NCBI RefSeq assembly: GCF_035998675.1 | Contig: NZ_DASYHI010000020.1 | Location: 806,001 to 870,000, forward strand | DNA length: 64,000 bases | Direction of reading: 5' to 3' | Origin: Telluribacter sp035998675 | GTDB taxonomy: Bacteria > Bacteroidota > Bacteroidia > Cytophagales > Spirosomataceae | Notes under the pieces: generated by a model | What the model was told of the DNA's origin: nothing | Database searches by the model: none | What the model saw: only the letters and a program-made list of their open reading frames with translations | Program-made: the position numbers and the translations under genes | Shown: positions 35,809-44,143 of the stretch, in pieces | How positions within the stretch are numbered: the stretch's first letter is position 1 | Layout: every line of letters begins with the position of its first letter

Positions 35809-37518
35809 TTACCGATTTTTCCGTTTTGTCAGGAACTGGTCAATTTCTGCCAGCGACAGCGCATTAAAAGTCATTTCCGTAGTAAGTCCTCCCTTGCGAC
35901 CTGTCGCTATTCCGTAGTGCATGTCAAAGTACCCTTCCCGCACGTGCGCGTCCGGATTAATACTCAGCAGTACTCCCTTTTCCATGCAGTAGCTAACCCA
36001 GCGCCAGTCCAGGTCCAGCCGCCAGGGACTGGCGTTGATTTCCATGACCACGCCCCGCTCGGCACAGGCGTCAATGATGGTTTTGTAGTCAATGGGGTAC
36101 CCATCCCGCGACAGCAGTAAGCGTCCAGTGGGGTGGCCCAGGATGGTCGTATAGGGATTTTCGATAGCGCGCAGGAGCCGTGCCGTGGCCTTGTCTTCGG
36201 TCATGGTCAGGTTACTGTGTACCGAAGCCACTACATAGTCAAAGGTAGCCAATGTATCATCGGGGTAGTCGAGGGAGCCGTCGCCGAGTATATCCGATTC
36301 AATGCCTTTCAGTACCTTGAACGGACGCCCGGGATTCTCGCGGGCGAAGCGTTCATTGAGCCGGTCAATTTCTTCGTGCTGTCGAAGTACCTGGTCGGGA
36401 CGCAGGCCGCTGGCGTAGGTTGCGCTTTGGGAGTGGTCGGCCATACCGAGGTACTCAAAGCCCAGCTCGCGGCAAAAGAGCGCCATTTGTTCTACCGTGT
36501 GCTGCCCGTCGGAGTAGGTACTATGGTTGTGCAGGATGCCCCGCAGCCCATCCCAGGTCACCAGGTCGGCGGGTGCATGCTGCTGCGCCCAGGCCCATTC
36601 GCCCCGGCCTTCGCGCATTTCGGGTACTATGTAGGGCAGTCCGGCTTTTTCATATATCTCTTCTTCGCTGGCCACCGTTTCTACCTGAGCCAATTGCAGC
36701 AGGGTCCGTCCGTCGGCCGCCATTTGTGTCAGATGCGCTTCGGTGCTGGTTTCAAGGAATAGCTCGTTGGCAAAACGGTCAGCGGGTACGGCTATGATTT
36801 CCACCCGAACGTCCACGTCCATCGCCTTCCCCCGCCATACAAATGGCGTTGATTGTCTGGGGTCCTGCGTAAGTATATCCAGCGTAGTAAGTTGCTGCTG
36901 GACCGCCACGGGCTTATCATTGGCTACCAGCAGTCGCACGGTCTCTACCGTTTCGGCCCGGCGACGTATCTCACCGGCTATCTCCACCCGGTCAAAGTGT
37001 TTTTGCAGCTCGTCCCGAACCGCCTGAGCCAGGGCATCTGCCACATTCATCCGGAGTTTCCCGGCCTGGCTTTTCAGGAAAACCAGCGAATCCAGAATTT
37101 TTTGCTGGGTACTTTCTCCGAAGCCTTTCAGTTTTGCAATCTGTCCGCTCTGACAGGCCAGTTCCAGATCGCGCAGGTTTTCAATCCCCAGGTCCCGCCA
37201 GATAACGGCTATTTTTTTGGCCCCGATCCCCTTTACCTTAAACATGTCCAGAATCCCCGGAGGTGTTTTATCCATGAGTTCTTCCAGATCACGCAGCTTA
37301 CCGGTTTCCTGAATTTCTGTTATTTTTCCCGCTACACTCTTACCCACACCCTGCAAACGGGCCAGCTCGGCGGGCGACATACCGGCCAGGGGTACTGTAA
37401 TTTTATCGAGGTTAAAGGCGGCTGAAGTATAAGCCTTTATTTTGAAAGAATCGGCTTCGTGCAGCTCCATCAGTTTGGCCGTCAGCTCTAAACTATCAAT
37501 AATATCAGAATTGGTCAT
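35809..37518 (-). CDS. polX: PolX-family protein with degenerate polymerase site and intact PHP domain
   Basis: 569 residues from ATG 37518, which starts a normal HHH domain (MTNSDIIDSLELTAKLMELH). Order: HhH DNA-binding region, pol-beta-like palm, PHP exonuclease. In the palm the usual D-x-D after GEIRRR appears as ETVETVRLLV, so both catalytic Asp look lost; MDVDVRVEII keeps the third. PHP metal ligands look intact: HNHSTYSDG, GMADHSQ, KGIESDILGDG, ASVHS, GHPTGRLLLSRDG, INPDAH. Probably a repair nuclease rather than a polymerase. Inverted repeat CGTACAC / GTGTACG lies upstream at 37631. Confidence 0.9.
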   Translation of the reverse strand: MTNSDIIDSLELTAKLMELHEADSFKIKAYTSAAFNLDKITVPLAGMSPAELARLQGVGKSVAGKITEIQETGKLRDLEELMDKTPPGILDMFKVKGIGAKKIAVIWRDLGIENLRDLELACQSGQIAKLKGFGESTQQKILDSLVFLKSQAGKLRMNVADALAQAVRDELQKHFDRVEIAGEIRRRAETVETVRLLVANDKPVAVQQQLTTLDILTQDPRQSTPFVWRGKAMDVDVRVEIIAVPADRFANELFLETSTEAHLTQMAADGRTLLQLAQVETVASEEEIYEKAGLPYIVPEMREGRGEWAWAQQHAPADLVTWDGLRGILHNHSTYSDGQHTVEQMALFCRELGFEYLGMADHSQSATYASGLRPDQVLRQHEEIDRLNERFARENPGRPFKVLKGIESDILGDGSLDYPDDTLATFDYVVASVHSNLTMTEDKATARLLRAIENPYTTILGHPTGRLLLSRDGYPIDYKTIIDACAERGVVMEINASPWRLDLDWRWVSYCMEKGVLLSINPDAHVREGYFDMHYGIATGRKGGLTTEMTFNALSLAEIDQFLTKRKNR

Positions 37519-37630
37519 GGGAAGGACAAAGTAAGCGGTTAGCGTTGTACCTGAGGTACCCTCCGTAAAATTGGGCAAAATTTTCATTCGGAGCTTTTTT
37601 GGGGAAGGATTTCTGGTAGAAATATCCATC

Positions 37631-37649
37631 CGTACACCTGCGGTGTACG
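37631..37649. promoter_or_regulatory. Inverted repeat upstream of polX
   Basis: CGTACAC-CTGCG-GTGTACG, a perfect 7-bp inverted repeat about 115 bp before the polX start. Could be a regulator site or a small hairpin; only symmetry supports it. It also contains two GTAC words, which are common in this window. Confidence 0.3.
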
Positions 37650-37750
37650 TCCATTTTGTAGGACTGGTACGGTCGGGAAGTGGAGAAAAAACTACAAAGA
37701 TATCCGAAGACAGATACCCGGATATGCCTGAATAATCAGAAGGTATCTAA

Positions 37751-38275
37751 TTAACAGGTACTTGTTAATCCGTTGGCTGTTGCCGGAGAAGTACTAGTCT
37801 GCTGTTCCTGCGCCCACCGCACGGGCAGGGTTTTCCGGAGAATAAATTTGAAAAAATAATTGAGCACACTCAGGATCAGCAGGCTCGTCAGCAACCAGCC
37901 TACCGTCGAAAGCAGCAGGGCGTTACCGAACTTGTGCACCATGGGCAAAATCCCCAGACCAAAGCTGACTTTCAGGTCCTGCCAGCTGAGTGGGGTAGCG
38001 CCCGCACCCAATACCTGCTCCCCAATGCGCAGGTAAGGTACCAGCAACAGGATTTGAACCGGATAAAGGGCGTAGCTAATGGCAAACATTAAGGCCATAT
38101 TCAGCCGGAACTTCATCGCCAGCAGCGCTATTATTATATTATTGGTACCGATCAGCGGAAACACCCCCATGAGAATGGAAAGGGTAATACTCCACGAAAG
38201 CTTATCAATGGAAGTATCTTTCGTCAGAAAGCTCTTCCATTTAGTATACTGTTTGTGTAGCCGGGGCCAGGTCAT
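37751..38275 (-). CDS. DUF2062 membrane protein
   Basis: 174 residues with three to four hydrophobic helices. DUF2062 pattern: LSWSITLSILMGVFPLIGTNNI (the SIALGVFxGxxP-like motif), LALKFRLN-like LAMKFRLNMALMFAISYALYP, and a closing hydrophobic pair. Small inner-membrane protein of unknown role, often fused or adjacent to glycosyltransferases in other bacteria; not here. ATG 38275. Confidence 0.82.
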   Translation of the reverse strand: MTWPRLHKQYTKWKSFLTKDTSIDKLSWSITLSILMGVFPLIGTNNIIIALLAMKFRLNMALMFAISYALYPVQILLLVPYLRIGEQVLGAGATPLSWQDLKVSFGLGILPMVHKFGNALLLSTVGWLLTSLLILSVLNYFFKFILRKTLPVRWAQEQQTSTSPATANGLTSTC

Positions 38276-38411
38276 GTAAATAAGCCGTTGGGAAAAATGT
38301 TTTCAGTAACTTTACATAAACTGTACCTGCACGCTCCGGTCTGCTCAAAAATAGTAAAGCAGGTCCGGTTGGTGCTTTTAGGAATTAACCCAAAAAACTG
38401 ATCTACCCCTG

Positions 38412-39518
38412 ATGAACCTACTTTTCTCTGCTTCTGAACCTACCACCCGCCGCGATTTTTTAACCGGAATGGCTGGCTTAACTGCCGCTAACCTGCTCTC
38501 TTCCCGGGCCTTTGGAAAAAAACAAGTAAAAGACAAGCTGGGAATCGCTCTGGTTGGTCTGGGCTATTATAGTACCGATCTGCTGGCTCCGGCACTGCAA
38601 AAAACGCAGCATTGCTATCTGGCTGGCATTGTTACGGGTACGCCCGCCAAGGCTGAACTGTGGAAGAAGAAGTACAATATACCGGATAAAAATATCTACA
38701 ACTACCAGAACTTTGACCAGATTGCCAACAACCCCGACATCGACGTGGTGTATGTAGTACTCCCGCCATCGATGCACAAGGAATATACCGTTCGGGCGGC
38801 CAAAGCCGGTAAGCACGTATTTTGTGAGAAGCCCATGGCCATGAATGTTAAGGAATGCGAGGAAATGATCAAGGCCTGCCGCGACAACAAACGCAGCCTG
38901 GCCATTGGCTACCGCTGCCAGCACGACCCCAACACCCAGGCTTACATGAAAATTGCCAAAGAGCAACCGCTGGGTAAGGTAAAGCTGATTCATAGTTCGG
39001 CGGGCTATAACGAAGGCCGTACCGACCACTGGAAACAGAAAAAGGAAATGGGGGGTGGAGTGATGTACGATATGGGCGTCTATGCGCTACAGGGAGCACG
39101 TCTGGCGGCCGGCGAAGAACCTATACTGGTCACGGCCAGCCACCTGACTAACCGACCGGAGATTTATAAGAACGTGGACGAAACAACCCTGTTTCAGCTG
39201 CACTTTCCCAGTGGGGCCATTGCCAACTGCACCACCAGCTTTGGCATCAATACCAACTTTCTGAAGGTGAATTACGAGAAAGGCAACCTGTTTATGGAGC
39301 CCGCCACGGCTTACAGTGGTAATAAAGGTGTAAGTACCCTGGGCGTAATCAACTTCCCGCTGGACAGTCAGCAAGCGAAACAAATGGACGACGACGCCTT
39401 GGCTATCCTGAACAACCAACCTTTGCTTGTACCCGGTGAGGAAGGCTTGCGGGATATTAGGGTGGTGGAGGCTATCTACCAGGCCGCCCGGACTGGCAAG
39501 GCCGTAAGAATCGGGTAA
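38412..39518 (+). CDS. Gfo/Idh/MocA oxidoreductase with Tat signal (GFOR-like)
   Basis: NAD(P)-dependent sugar oxidoreductase, 368 residues. N-terminal twin-arginine motif TTRRDFLTGMAGL, so export folded to the periplasm is likely. Rossmann motif GIALVGLGYYS; catalytic region VFCEKPMAMNVKECEEM (EKP motif); C-terminal alpha/beta domain with GGGVMYDMGVYALQGARLAAG. Resembles periplasmic glucose-fructose oxidoreductases with tightly bound NADP. It is followed by an epimerase gene at 57 bp, probably co-transcribed. ATG 38412. Confidence 0.92.
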   Translation: MNLLFSASEPTTRRDFLTGMAGLTAANLLSSRAFGKKQVKDKLGIALVGLGYYSTDLLAPALQKTQHCYLAGIVTGTPAKAELWKKKYNIPDKNIYNYQNFDQIANNPDIDVVYVVLPPSMHKEYTVRAAKAGKHVFCEKPMAMNVKECEEMIKACRDNKRSLAIGYRCQHDPNTQAYMKIAKEQPLGKVKLIHSSAGYNEGRTDHWKQKKEMGGGVMYDMGVYALQGARLAAGEEPILVTASHLTNRPEIYKNVDETTLFQLHFPSGAIANCTTSFGINTNFLKVNYEKGNLFMEPATAYSGNKGVSTLGVINFPLDSQQAKQMDDDALAILNNQPLLVPGEEGLRDIRVVEAIYQAARTGKAVRIG

Positions 39519-39574
39519 TTATTACCTTATAAATAGCCTTCAACTACTGTACTTTATCTGATTTACTAAGCCCG

Positions 39575-40855
39575 ATGAACATCGAACAACTGAAACAGTA
39601 CCGGCAGGAGGCCTACCACCACCTGACCCAGGAGCTTCTGCCCTTTTGGGAAACGCGCTGCGTCGACCGCGAAAACGGAGGCTTTATTACGCACTTTGAC
39701 AAGGACGGTAACGATTCCGGCGAAGACGAGAAATCACTCATTGCCCAGACGCGTTCCATCTATACTTTTTCCTCTGCCCACCGGGCGGGCTACGGCGAGG
39801 GTCGCCTGGCGGAGATGGCGCGGCACGGGGTAGATTTCCTGCTAGATAAAATGTGGGACTCGGACCATGGCGGCTTTTACTGGCTCATGGACCGGAAGGG
39901 GAATCTAAAGATTGATGAAAAAATTGTCTACGGCCATAGTTTCGCAATCTACTCCCTCAGCGAATATACCCTCGCCACGGGTGACCCGCGCGGCCTCGAA
40001 TACGCCCAGAAGGTATTTGACCTGTTGCAGAAGTACGCCGTGGATACCTACTACGGTGGGTACTTCGAGATGTTCCAGCGCGACTGGACCTTGAAAGGGC
40101 CCGGCTTCGCCGGGGGCGACCGCAAAACGCTGGACGCGCACATGCACCTGATGGAAGCCTTTACAACACTCTACGAAGCCAGCAAACAAGAAGTACACCG
40201 GCGGAAGCTGCTGGAAGTGATACAACTACTGACTACCCGCATTATGCACCCCGACTACGGCACGGGTATTCCGCAGTTCTGGGCCGACTGGCGCGTGGCG
40301 CCGCAGATCAAGTTCGACATTGTGTGGGGCTGGGACCGGTTTAGCGAAGATGGTATCAAAAGCGCCGCCGAAGATAATACCAGCTACGGCCACAACGTGG
40401 AGTTCGCCTGGCTGCTGATGCACGCGCTGGATGGGTTGGGTATTCCGCACGAAGAGTACCGGACCCAGCTCCTCAAATCGTTCAACCACGCCGTGGACCA
40501 CGGCATCGACTGGGAGTACGGGGGAGTTTTTGTGGAAGGCTCGCACGCGGGGGAAGTATACGACCGCGAGAAGGAGTTCTGGCAACAGGCGGAGGTCTTA
40601 ATTGGTCTGCTGGACGCTTACCGGGTGTACCAGGACGAGCGGTTCCTGAAAGCCTATCACGCGACTCACCGCTTTGTTTTTGACCACGTCATTGACCCCC
40701 AGGTTGGTGAGTGGAAGCCCCTGCTCACTCGGCTGGGCGAACCCATCTGGACCCACATGAGCCACTCCTGGAAAATAAACTACCATACCGTGCGGGCCAT
40801 GGTCCAGGGTATTGTGAGGTTGGACAAATTAATTAATGAGGAGCGAATGAGTTGA
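39575..40855 (+). CDS. AGE-family epimerase (cellobiose/mannobiose 2-epimerase-like)
   Basis: 426-residue (alpha/alpha)6-barrel epimerase/isomerase. Motifs: ELLPFWETRCVDRENGGFITHFDKDG, QTRSIYTFSSAHR, YGHSFAIYSLSEY, LDAHMHLMEAF, SYGHNVEFAWLLM, EKEFWQQAEVLIGL, and the terminal THMSHSWKINYHTVRAM. The paired catalytic His residues are in YGHNVE and SHSWKINYH. Cellobiose 2-epimerases have this length (about 410) and motifs; N-acylglucosamine 2-epimerase is the broader family name. Following the GFOR-like gene, this fits periplasmic-to-cytoplasmic sugar handling, though the sugar is not known. Confidence 0.92.
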   Translation: MNIEQLKQYRQEAYHHLTQELLPFWETRCVDRENGGFITHFDKDGNDSGEDEKSLIAQTRSIYTFSSAHRAGYGEGRLAEMARHGVDFLLDKMWDSDHGGFYWLMDRKGNLKIDEKIVYGHSFAIYSLSEYTLATGDPRGLEYAQKVFDLLQKYAVDTYYGGYFEMFQRDWTLKGPGFAGGDRKTLDAHMHLMEAFTTLYEASKQEVHRRKLLEVIQLLTTRIMHPDYGTGIPQFWADWRVAPQIKFDIVWGWDRFSEDGIKSAAEDNTSYGHNVEFAWLLMHALDGLGIPHEEYRTQLLKSFNHAVDHGIDWEYGGVFVEGSHAGEVYDREKEFWQQAEVLIGLLDAYRVYQDERFLKAYHATHRFVFDHVIDPQVGEWKPLLTRLGEPIWTHMSHSWKINYHTVRAMVQGIVRLDKLINEERMS

Positions 40856-40895
40856 TGAGCGGCCGCCGTAGCATTTAAGCAAAAGTCACTTTTGA

Positions 40896-40943
40896 ATAAA
40901 ACAAAGTTCCGGAGCGGTACCTGCTGCCGAAGCTTTGTTTTTA
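40896..40943 (+). terminator. Terminator after the epimerase gene
   Basis: AAAACAAAGTTCCGG ... CCGAAGCTTTGTTTTT: imperfect stem with one bulge and T-run. The remaining gap to 41061 is AT-rich and holds nothing else I can support. Confidence 0.65.
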
Positions 40944-41061
40944 TTTCATACCGTTGTTATATCTACCTGATTTTTTTGAAGGAATAGAGGTGCCAGCTTG
41001 ATAACCAATTCCAACACCTCCATTTTTCAAATCTTTATTAATCAACAACTTGAACTATCCT

Positions 41062-42522
41062 ATGAAACCAACCAGTCGCCGAAGATTTTTCCTGAAAGCA
41101 GGAGCAGGTCTTGCCACGATTACATTTGGTAAACTCCCCCATAAAGGCATTCATTCAGTTCCCTCACCGCCACCTGCCCTCTATTTTACCAATGGTTTTA
41201 AAATAGGGGAGGTAAGCCATGACTCCGTTTTGATCTGGACCCGGCTTTGCGGGCAGGAAAGCCCCAATCCTGTGCGACATGAGCGGGTAGAAACGGTATT
41301 CCGCCATCCTGTCGATTTTAACGAAAACCAGCCGGTAGAGCAGATGGATGGGGCTGTAAAAGGGGCCTCGGGCTGGGTTAGGGCGTCGATATCCTCAGGT
41401 AATAGTACGGTAAGCTCGGTGTGGAAACCAGCCCTCCCTGAAAATGACTACACGGTACAGATTCCTTTTACTTCTCTGAAATCCGCCACCAGGTACCGGC
41501 TTACCCTGGAAGCCCGGTCTGGAGAAAATGGAGAGGTAGTGTCAACCACAGGTACCTTTCAAACCGCTCCCGATCCGAAAGCGGTATTACCTGTACAACT
41601 AACCACTTCCACCTGCCAGTATTTCTGGAGCTTCGACGACGGGCAGCGGGGCTTTCGAACTTATGATAGCATGAACCGGATGAAACCCGATTTTTTCATC
41701 CATACCGGCGACTATATCTACTACGATAAACCAGGCCCTCTGGCTAAAAATGCAGAAAAAGCCCGACACAAATGGCATGCTATGAATGGATGGCCTTCTC
41801 TGAGAGATTTTTTTCAAAGTACACCTATCTACATGCTCAAAGACGACCACGATCTGTTGAGCGATGATGTGAACCCCGACACTCCTGCTTATGGCGAACT
41901 TACGGTGGGCGAGGGGCTGAAAATATGGCGCGAAAATATACCCCTGCGGGATAAACCCTACCGTACGCTACGCTGGGGCAAAGACCTTCAGATCTGGATG
42001 GTGGAAGGCCGTGAGTACCGGACGGCTAATAAAATTGAGGACAATGATAAAAAAACAATTTGGGGCACGGAGCAGAAGCAATGGTTTGAGAAAACAGTAA
42101 AAGCATCGGACGCTACCTTTAAAATCCTTTTCTCTCCCACGCCGGTCGTAGGTCCGGATCGTGACAAAAAAACTGATAACCACGCTAATTTGGCCTTCGG
42201 GACCGAAGGCAACTGGTTGCGAAACTTTATCTCTCAACAAAAAAATATGTACGTGGTCACCGGTGACCGCCACTGGCAGTACGTGTCAGTTGACGCCAAA
42301 ACGGGTGTGACTGAGTTTGGTTCAGGGCCGGTGAGCGACTACCACGCGCAGGGCTGGCCGGAAGACGACAAACGGCCGGAACATCGATTTCTAAGGGTAA
42401 AAGGGGGCTTTCTGGCTATTAAAGTAGTGCGGGAAAACGACAAATCTATTGTTGCATTTACGCATTATGATGTAAACGGCAAGACAGTTCATGAAGAGAA
42501 AAGAAATGCTTTGTCAACTTAA
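41062..42522 (+). CDS. PhoD-like alkaline phosphatase/phosphodiesterase with Tat signal
   Basis: 486 residues from ATG 41062 with twin-arginine signal SRRRFFLKAGAGLAT; an upstream TTG is less likely. Fibronectin/PhoD-N-like domain about 40-170 (GEVSHDSVLIWTRL, TTGTFQTAP). Metallophosphoesterase (PhoD) core: IHTGDYIYYDK (D ligand), YMLKDDHDLLSDD (D-D-H), and YVVTGDRHWQYVS (late GDxH). Hydrolyses phosphodiesters such as teichoic acid or phospholipid in known members. GTAC content is lower than in neighbours. Monocistronic by context. Confidence 0.9.
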   Translation: MKPTSRRRFFLKAGAGLATITFGKLPHKGIHSVPSPPPALYFTNGFKIGEVSHDSVLIWTRLCGQESPNPVRHERVETVFRHPVDFNENQPVEQMDGAVKGASGWVRASISSGNSTVSSVWKPALPENDYTVQIPFTSLKSATRYRLTLEARSGENGEVVSTTGTFQTAPDPKAVLPVQLTTSTCQYFWSFDDGQRGFRTYDSMNRMKPDFFIHTGDYIYYDKPGPLAKNAEKARHKWHAMNGWPSLRDFFQSTPIYMLKDDHDLLSDDVNPDTPAYGELTVGEGLKIWRENIPLRDKPYRTLRWGKDLQIWMVEGREYRTANKIEDNDKKTIWGTEQKQWFEKTVKASDATFKILFSPTPVVGPDRDKKTDNHANLAFGTEGNWLRNFISQQKNMYVVTGDRHWQYVSVDAKTGVTEFGSGPVSDYHAQGWPEDDKRPEHRFLRVKGGFLAIKVVRENDKSIVAFTHYDVNGKTVHEEKRNALST

Positions 42523-42591
42523 GAGAATCAATAACTTTATAACTCCTCAGATAAGGTCCCCGGCATTTGCCTTCCTACCCCTAGCCGGTAT

Positions 42592-42690
42592 ATGAATACC
42601 AATTTTACTCCCGCACCAACTGACCTGAACTTGGTTAGTATCACCCGGGCTGCAATCACTGACTGCGGTCGGGGTTTCTACATTTTCTGC
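42592..42690 (+). pseudogene. Broken 5' copy of the downstream acyltransferase-like gene
   Basis: The 99 bp from ATG 42592 match the 5' end of the gene at 44144 closely (for example ACTGACCTGAACTTGGTTAG against ACTGACCTGGACCTGGTCAG, and the CCGGGCTGCAATCACTGA region against CCGGCTGCAATCGCTGGA), with a 12-base gap and a frame change. It encodes MNTNFTPAPTDLNLVS then runs out of frame. It is a decayed partial duplicate. Confidence 0.75.
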
Positions 42691-42863
42691 CACTAAGTAC
42701 TCATTCCTTTCAGTATTCTTACAATGTACCTCTCCCGGCTGCTGGTACCCAGAGAGGTATGTTTAGACTGGAATCAGAAATTCCTCCTCCGCATGCACAT
42801 TGGTTTCATCAGCCCAAATTGCCACTTCAGCCACTAGGGTTTTAGTACCCAACCCTGACCCCG

Positions 42864-42871
42864 TACTTTTG
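42864..42871 (+). promoter_or_regulatory. -7 box before a small secreted ORF
   Basis: TACTTTTG matches TAnnTTTG and lies 21 bp before ATG 42893; a T-run (TTTT, 42839-42842) is at a 21-nt distance upstream. Confidence 0.45.
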
Positions 42872-42892
42872 AACCATCCAATCAACCAATCA

Positions 42893-43099
42893 ATGGCTAT
42901 GAAAAAGATAATTCACCTGATGTACCTGCTGACCCTGGCTTCTCCCCTACTTGCGCAGCCTGACATCCAATCCAAAGTATTATACGAACAAAATGCCCGC
43001 TGGAATAGCCCCCTATTGTTGCCACTACCGGTATCTTCAGAGCCATTGCAGGTAATCAGTTCTGACAACTTAAATCCAAAAGCATTACTTCATCCCTAA
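42893..43099 (+). CDS. Truncated-looking secreted small protein
   Basis: 68 residues from ATG 42893 with a clear signal peptide (MAMKKIIHLMYLLTLASPLLAQ) and only about 47 mature residues (ending SDNLNPKALLHP). A good -7 box lies 21 bp upstream. No family recognised. Its short length and position between a broken gene copy and a receiver-less LytTR gene make a truncated remnant of a longer exported protein likely; a genuine small secreted peptide is the alternative. The gap from 42691 to 42863 holds nothing else I can support. Confidence 0.4.
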   Translation: MAMKKIIHLMYLLTLASPLLAQPDIQSKVLYEQNARWNSPLLLPLPVSSEPLQVISSDNLNPKALLHP

Positions 43100-43253
43100 G
43101 GGTGATCTTGAAAAAAGGGTGAAAGTTCGTCGGTGGTTATCGCCACTTCAACCGGAATAATTGTCAATCGGGCTCCTCCTTTTTTTCTTATACCTTAAAA
43201 AGACAGAACTTGCGTTCCATCAGGGCTTACGGGTCCTACTACGAGCCAATGTA

Positions 43254-43745
43254 ATGATATTCATGTCAGACCAGAAAGACAGCCTGCCTAACGTCAGCTT
43301 CGAAAACCTTTCGGCGGCCATTGATAAGTTTAAGTCCATGAAGCGGCAATTTTCCAGAACCGATCTGGATACGCTGCTGCAGGCCATCGGACAAAACAAA
43401 CCCGAGTATAAAACCCGGTTCATGGTTACGGTAGGTACCCGCATCCGGACTATTGAAGTCGCTGAGGTAGCCTACTTTTTTTCGGAAGAGAAAATAAGCT
43501 TCCTGGTCACCAAAGACAACCAGCGGTTGCCGATTGATTTCAGCCTCGACAAACTGACGTCCATGCTCAATCCGGACGATTTTTTCCGGGCCAACCGGCA
43601 GTTCCTGATTTCATTGTCAAGCATCAAAAACATCCATACCTACTCCCAAAGCAAGCTGAAGCTGGAACTCGCTCCGGCGCCCAAACAGGAGGTTTTTATT
43701 GGTAAAGAAAAAATCACCCCCTTCAAAGATTGGCTGGATAAGTAG
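43254..43745 (+). CDS. LytTR DNA-binding protein lacking a receiver domain
   Basis: 163 residues from ATG 43254 (or 43263). The C-terminal about 100 residues are a LytTR domain: FMVTVGTRIRTIEVAEVAYFFSE, DFSLDKLTSMLNPDDFFRANRQFLIS, TPFKDWLDK end. The N-terminal 60 residues (LSAAIDKFKSMKRQFSRTDLDTLL) match the linker that joins receiver and LytTR domains in response regulators, but no receiver is upstream. So this is either a truncated response regulator or a stand-alone regulator. A palindromic element begins at its stop codon. Confidence 0.7.
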   Translation: MIFMSDQKDSLPNVSFENLSAAIDKFKSMKRQFSRTDLDTLLQAIGQNKPEYKTRFMVTVGTRIRTIEVAEVAYFFSEEKISFLVTKDNQRLPIDFSLDKLTSMLNPDDFFRANRQFLISLSSIKNIHTYSQSKLKLELAPAPKQEVFIGKEKITPFKDWLDK

Positions 43746-44012
43746 AATTCTGAATTTTGAATCAGTATTGTACGAAGGAATTTTATTTTAGCCCCATCGG
43801 GGCGATACTTTAGTAGAAATAGCATCAAAAGTGTACAAAAAGCTCCGTAGGAGCGGCCACCGTGGCAGCGGCACATTTAATGGTGGGTGTCGCCCCTACG
43901 GGGCTGAAATCTCTCCAACTTGTTAATCTGCTACTAAAGTTTAGCCCCTCTGGGGCCGCTTTTGCACCAAAAATAATTTCTTCGTACGCTACTGATTCTG
44001 AATTATGAATTC
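43745..44012. repeat. MITE-like palindromic element with about 44-bp terminal inverted repeats
   Basis: Outer arms: 43745-43788 and 43971-44012 (reverse complement) match about 80 percent, sharing GAATTC, GAATCAGTA and GTACGAAG. Inside are four smaller palindromes GCCCC-N3-GGGGC or GCTCC-N3-GGAGC at 43791, 43842, 43892 and 43944, and an inner inverted pair ACTTTAGTAG (43807-43816) / CTACTAAAGT (43931-43940). It has no open reading frame of note. It begins on the LytTR stop codon and separates that gene from its terminator at 44035. Confidence 0.7.
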
Positions 44013-44034
44013 GGAATGGTTGCCTACCATTCGT

Positions 44035-44068
44035 AAAGCCCCGGATGCGCTTGCTTCCGGGGCTTTTT
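44035..44068 (+). terminator. Terminator, probably original to the LytTR gene
   Basis: AAAGCCCCGGA / TCCGGGGCTTT, 11-bp stem with a 10-nt loop and TTTTT tail. It now lies 290 bp after the LytTR stop because of the palindromic element between them. Confidence 0.85.
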
Positions 44069-44143
44069 AGGTACCTGGTAAAAGTAGCAATAGCGGGTAA
44101 AGTACTTTCTTATGGATAATGGCCAGCACTACTTACCCAGCTC

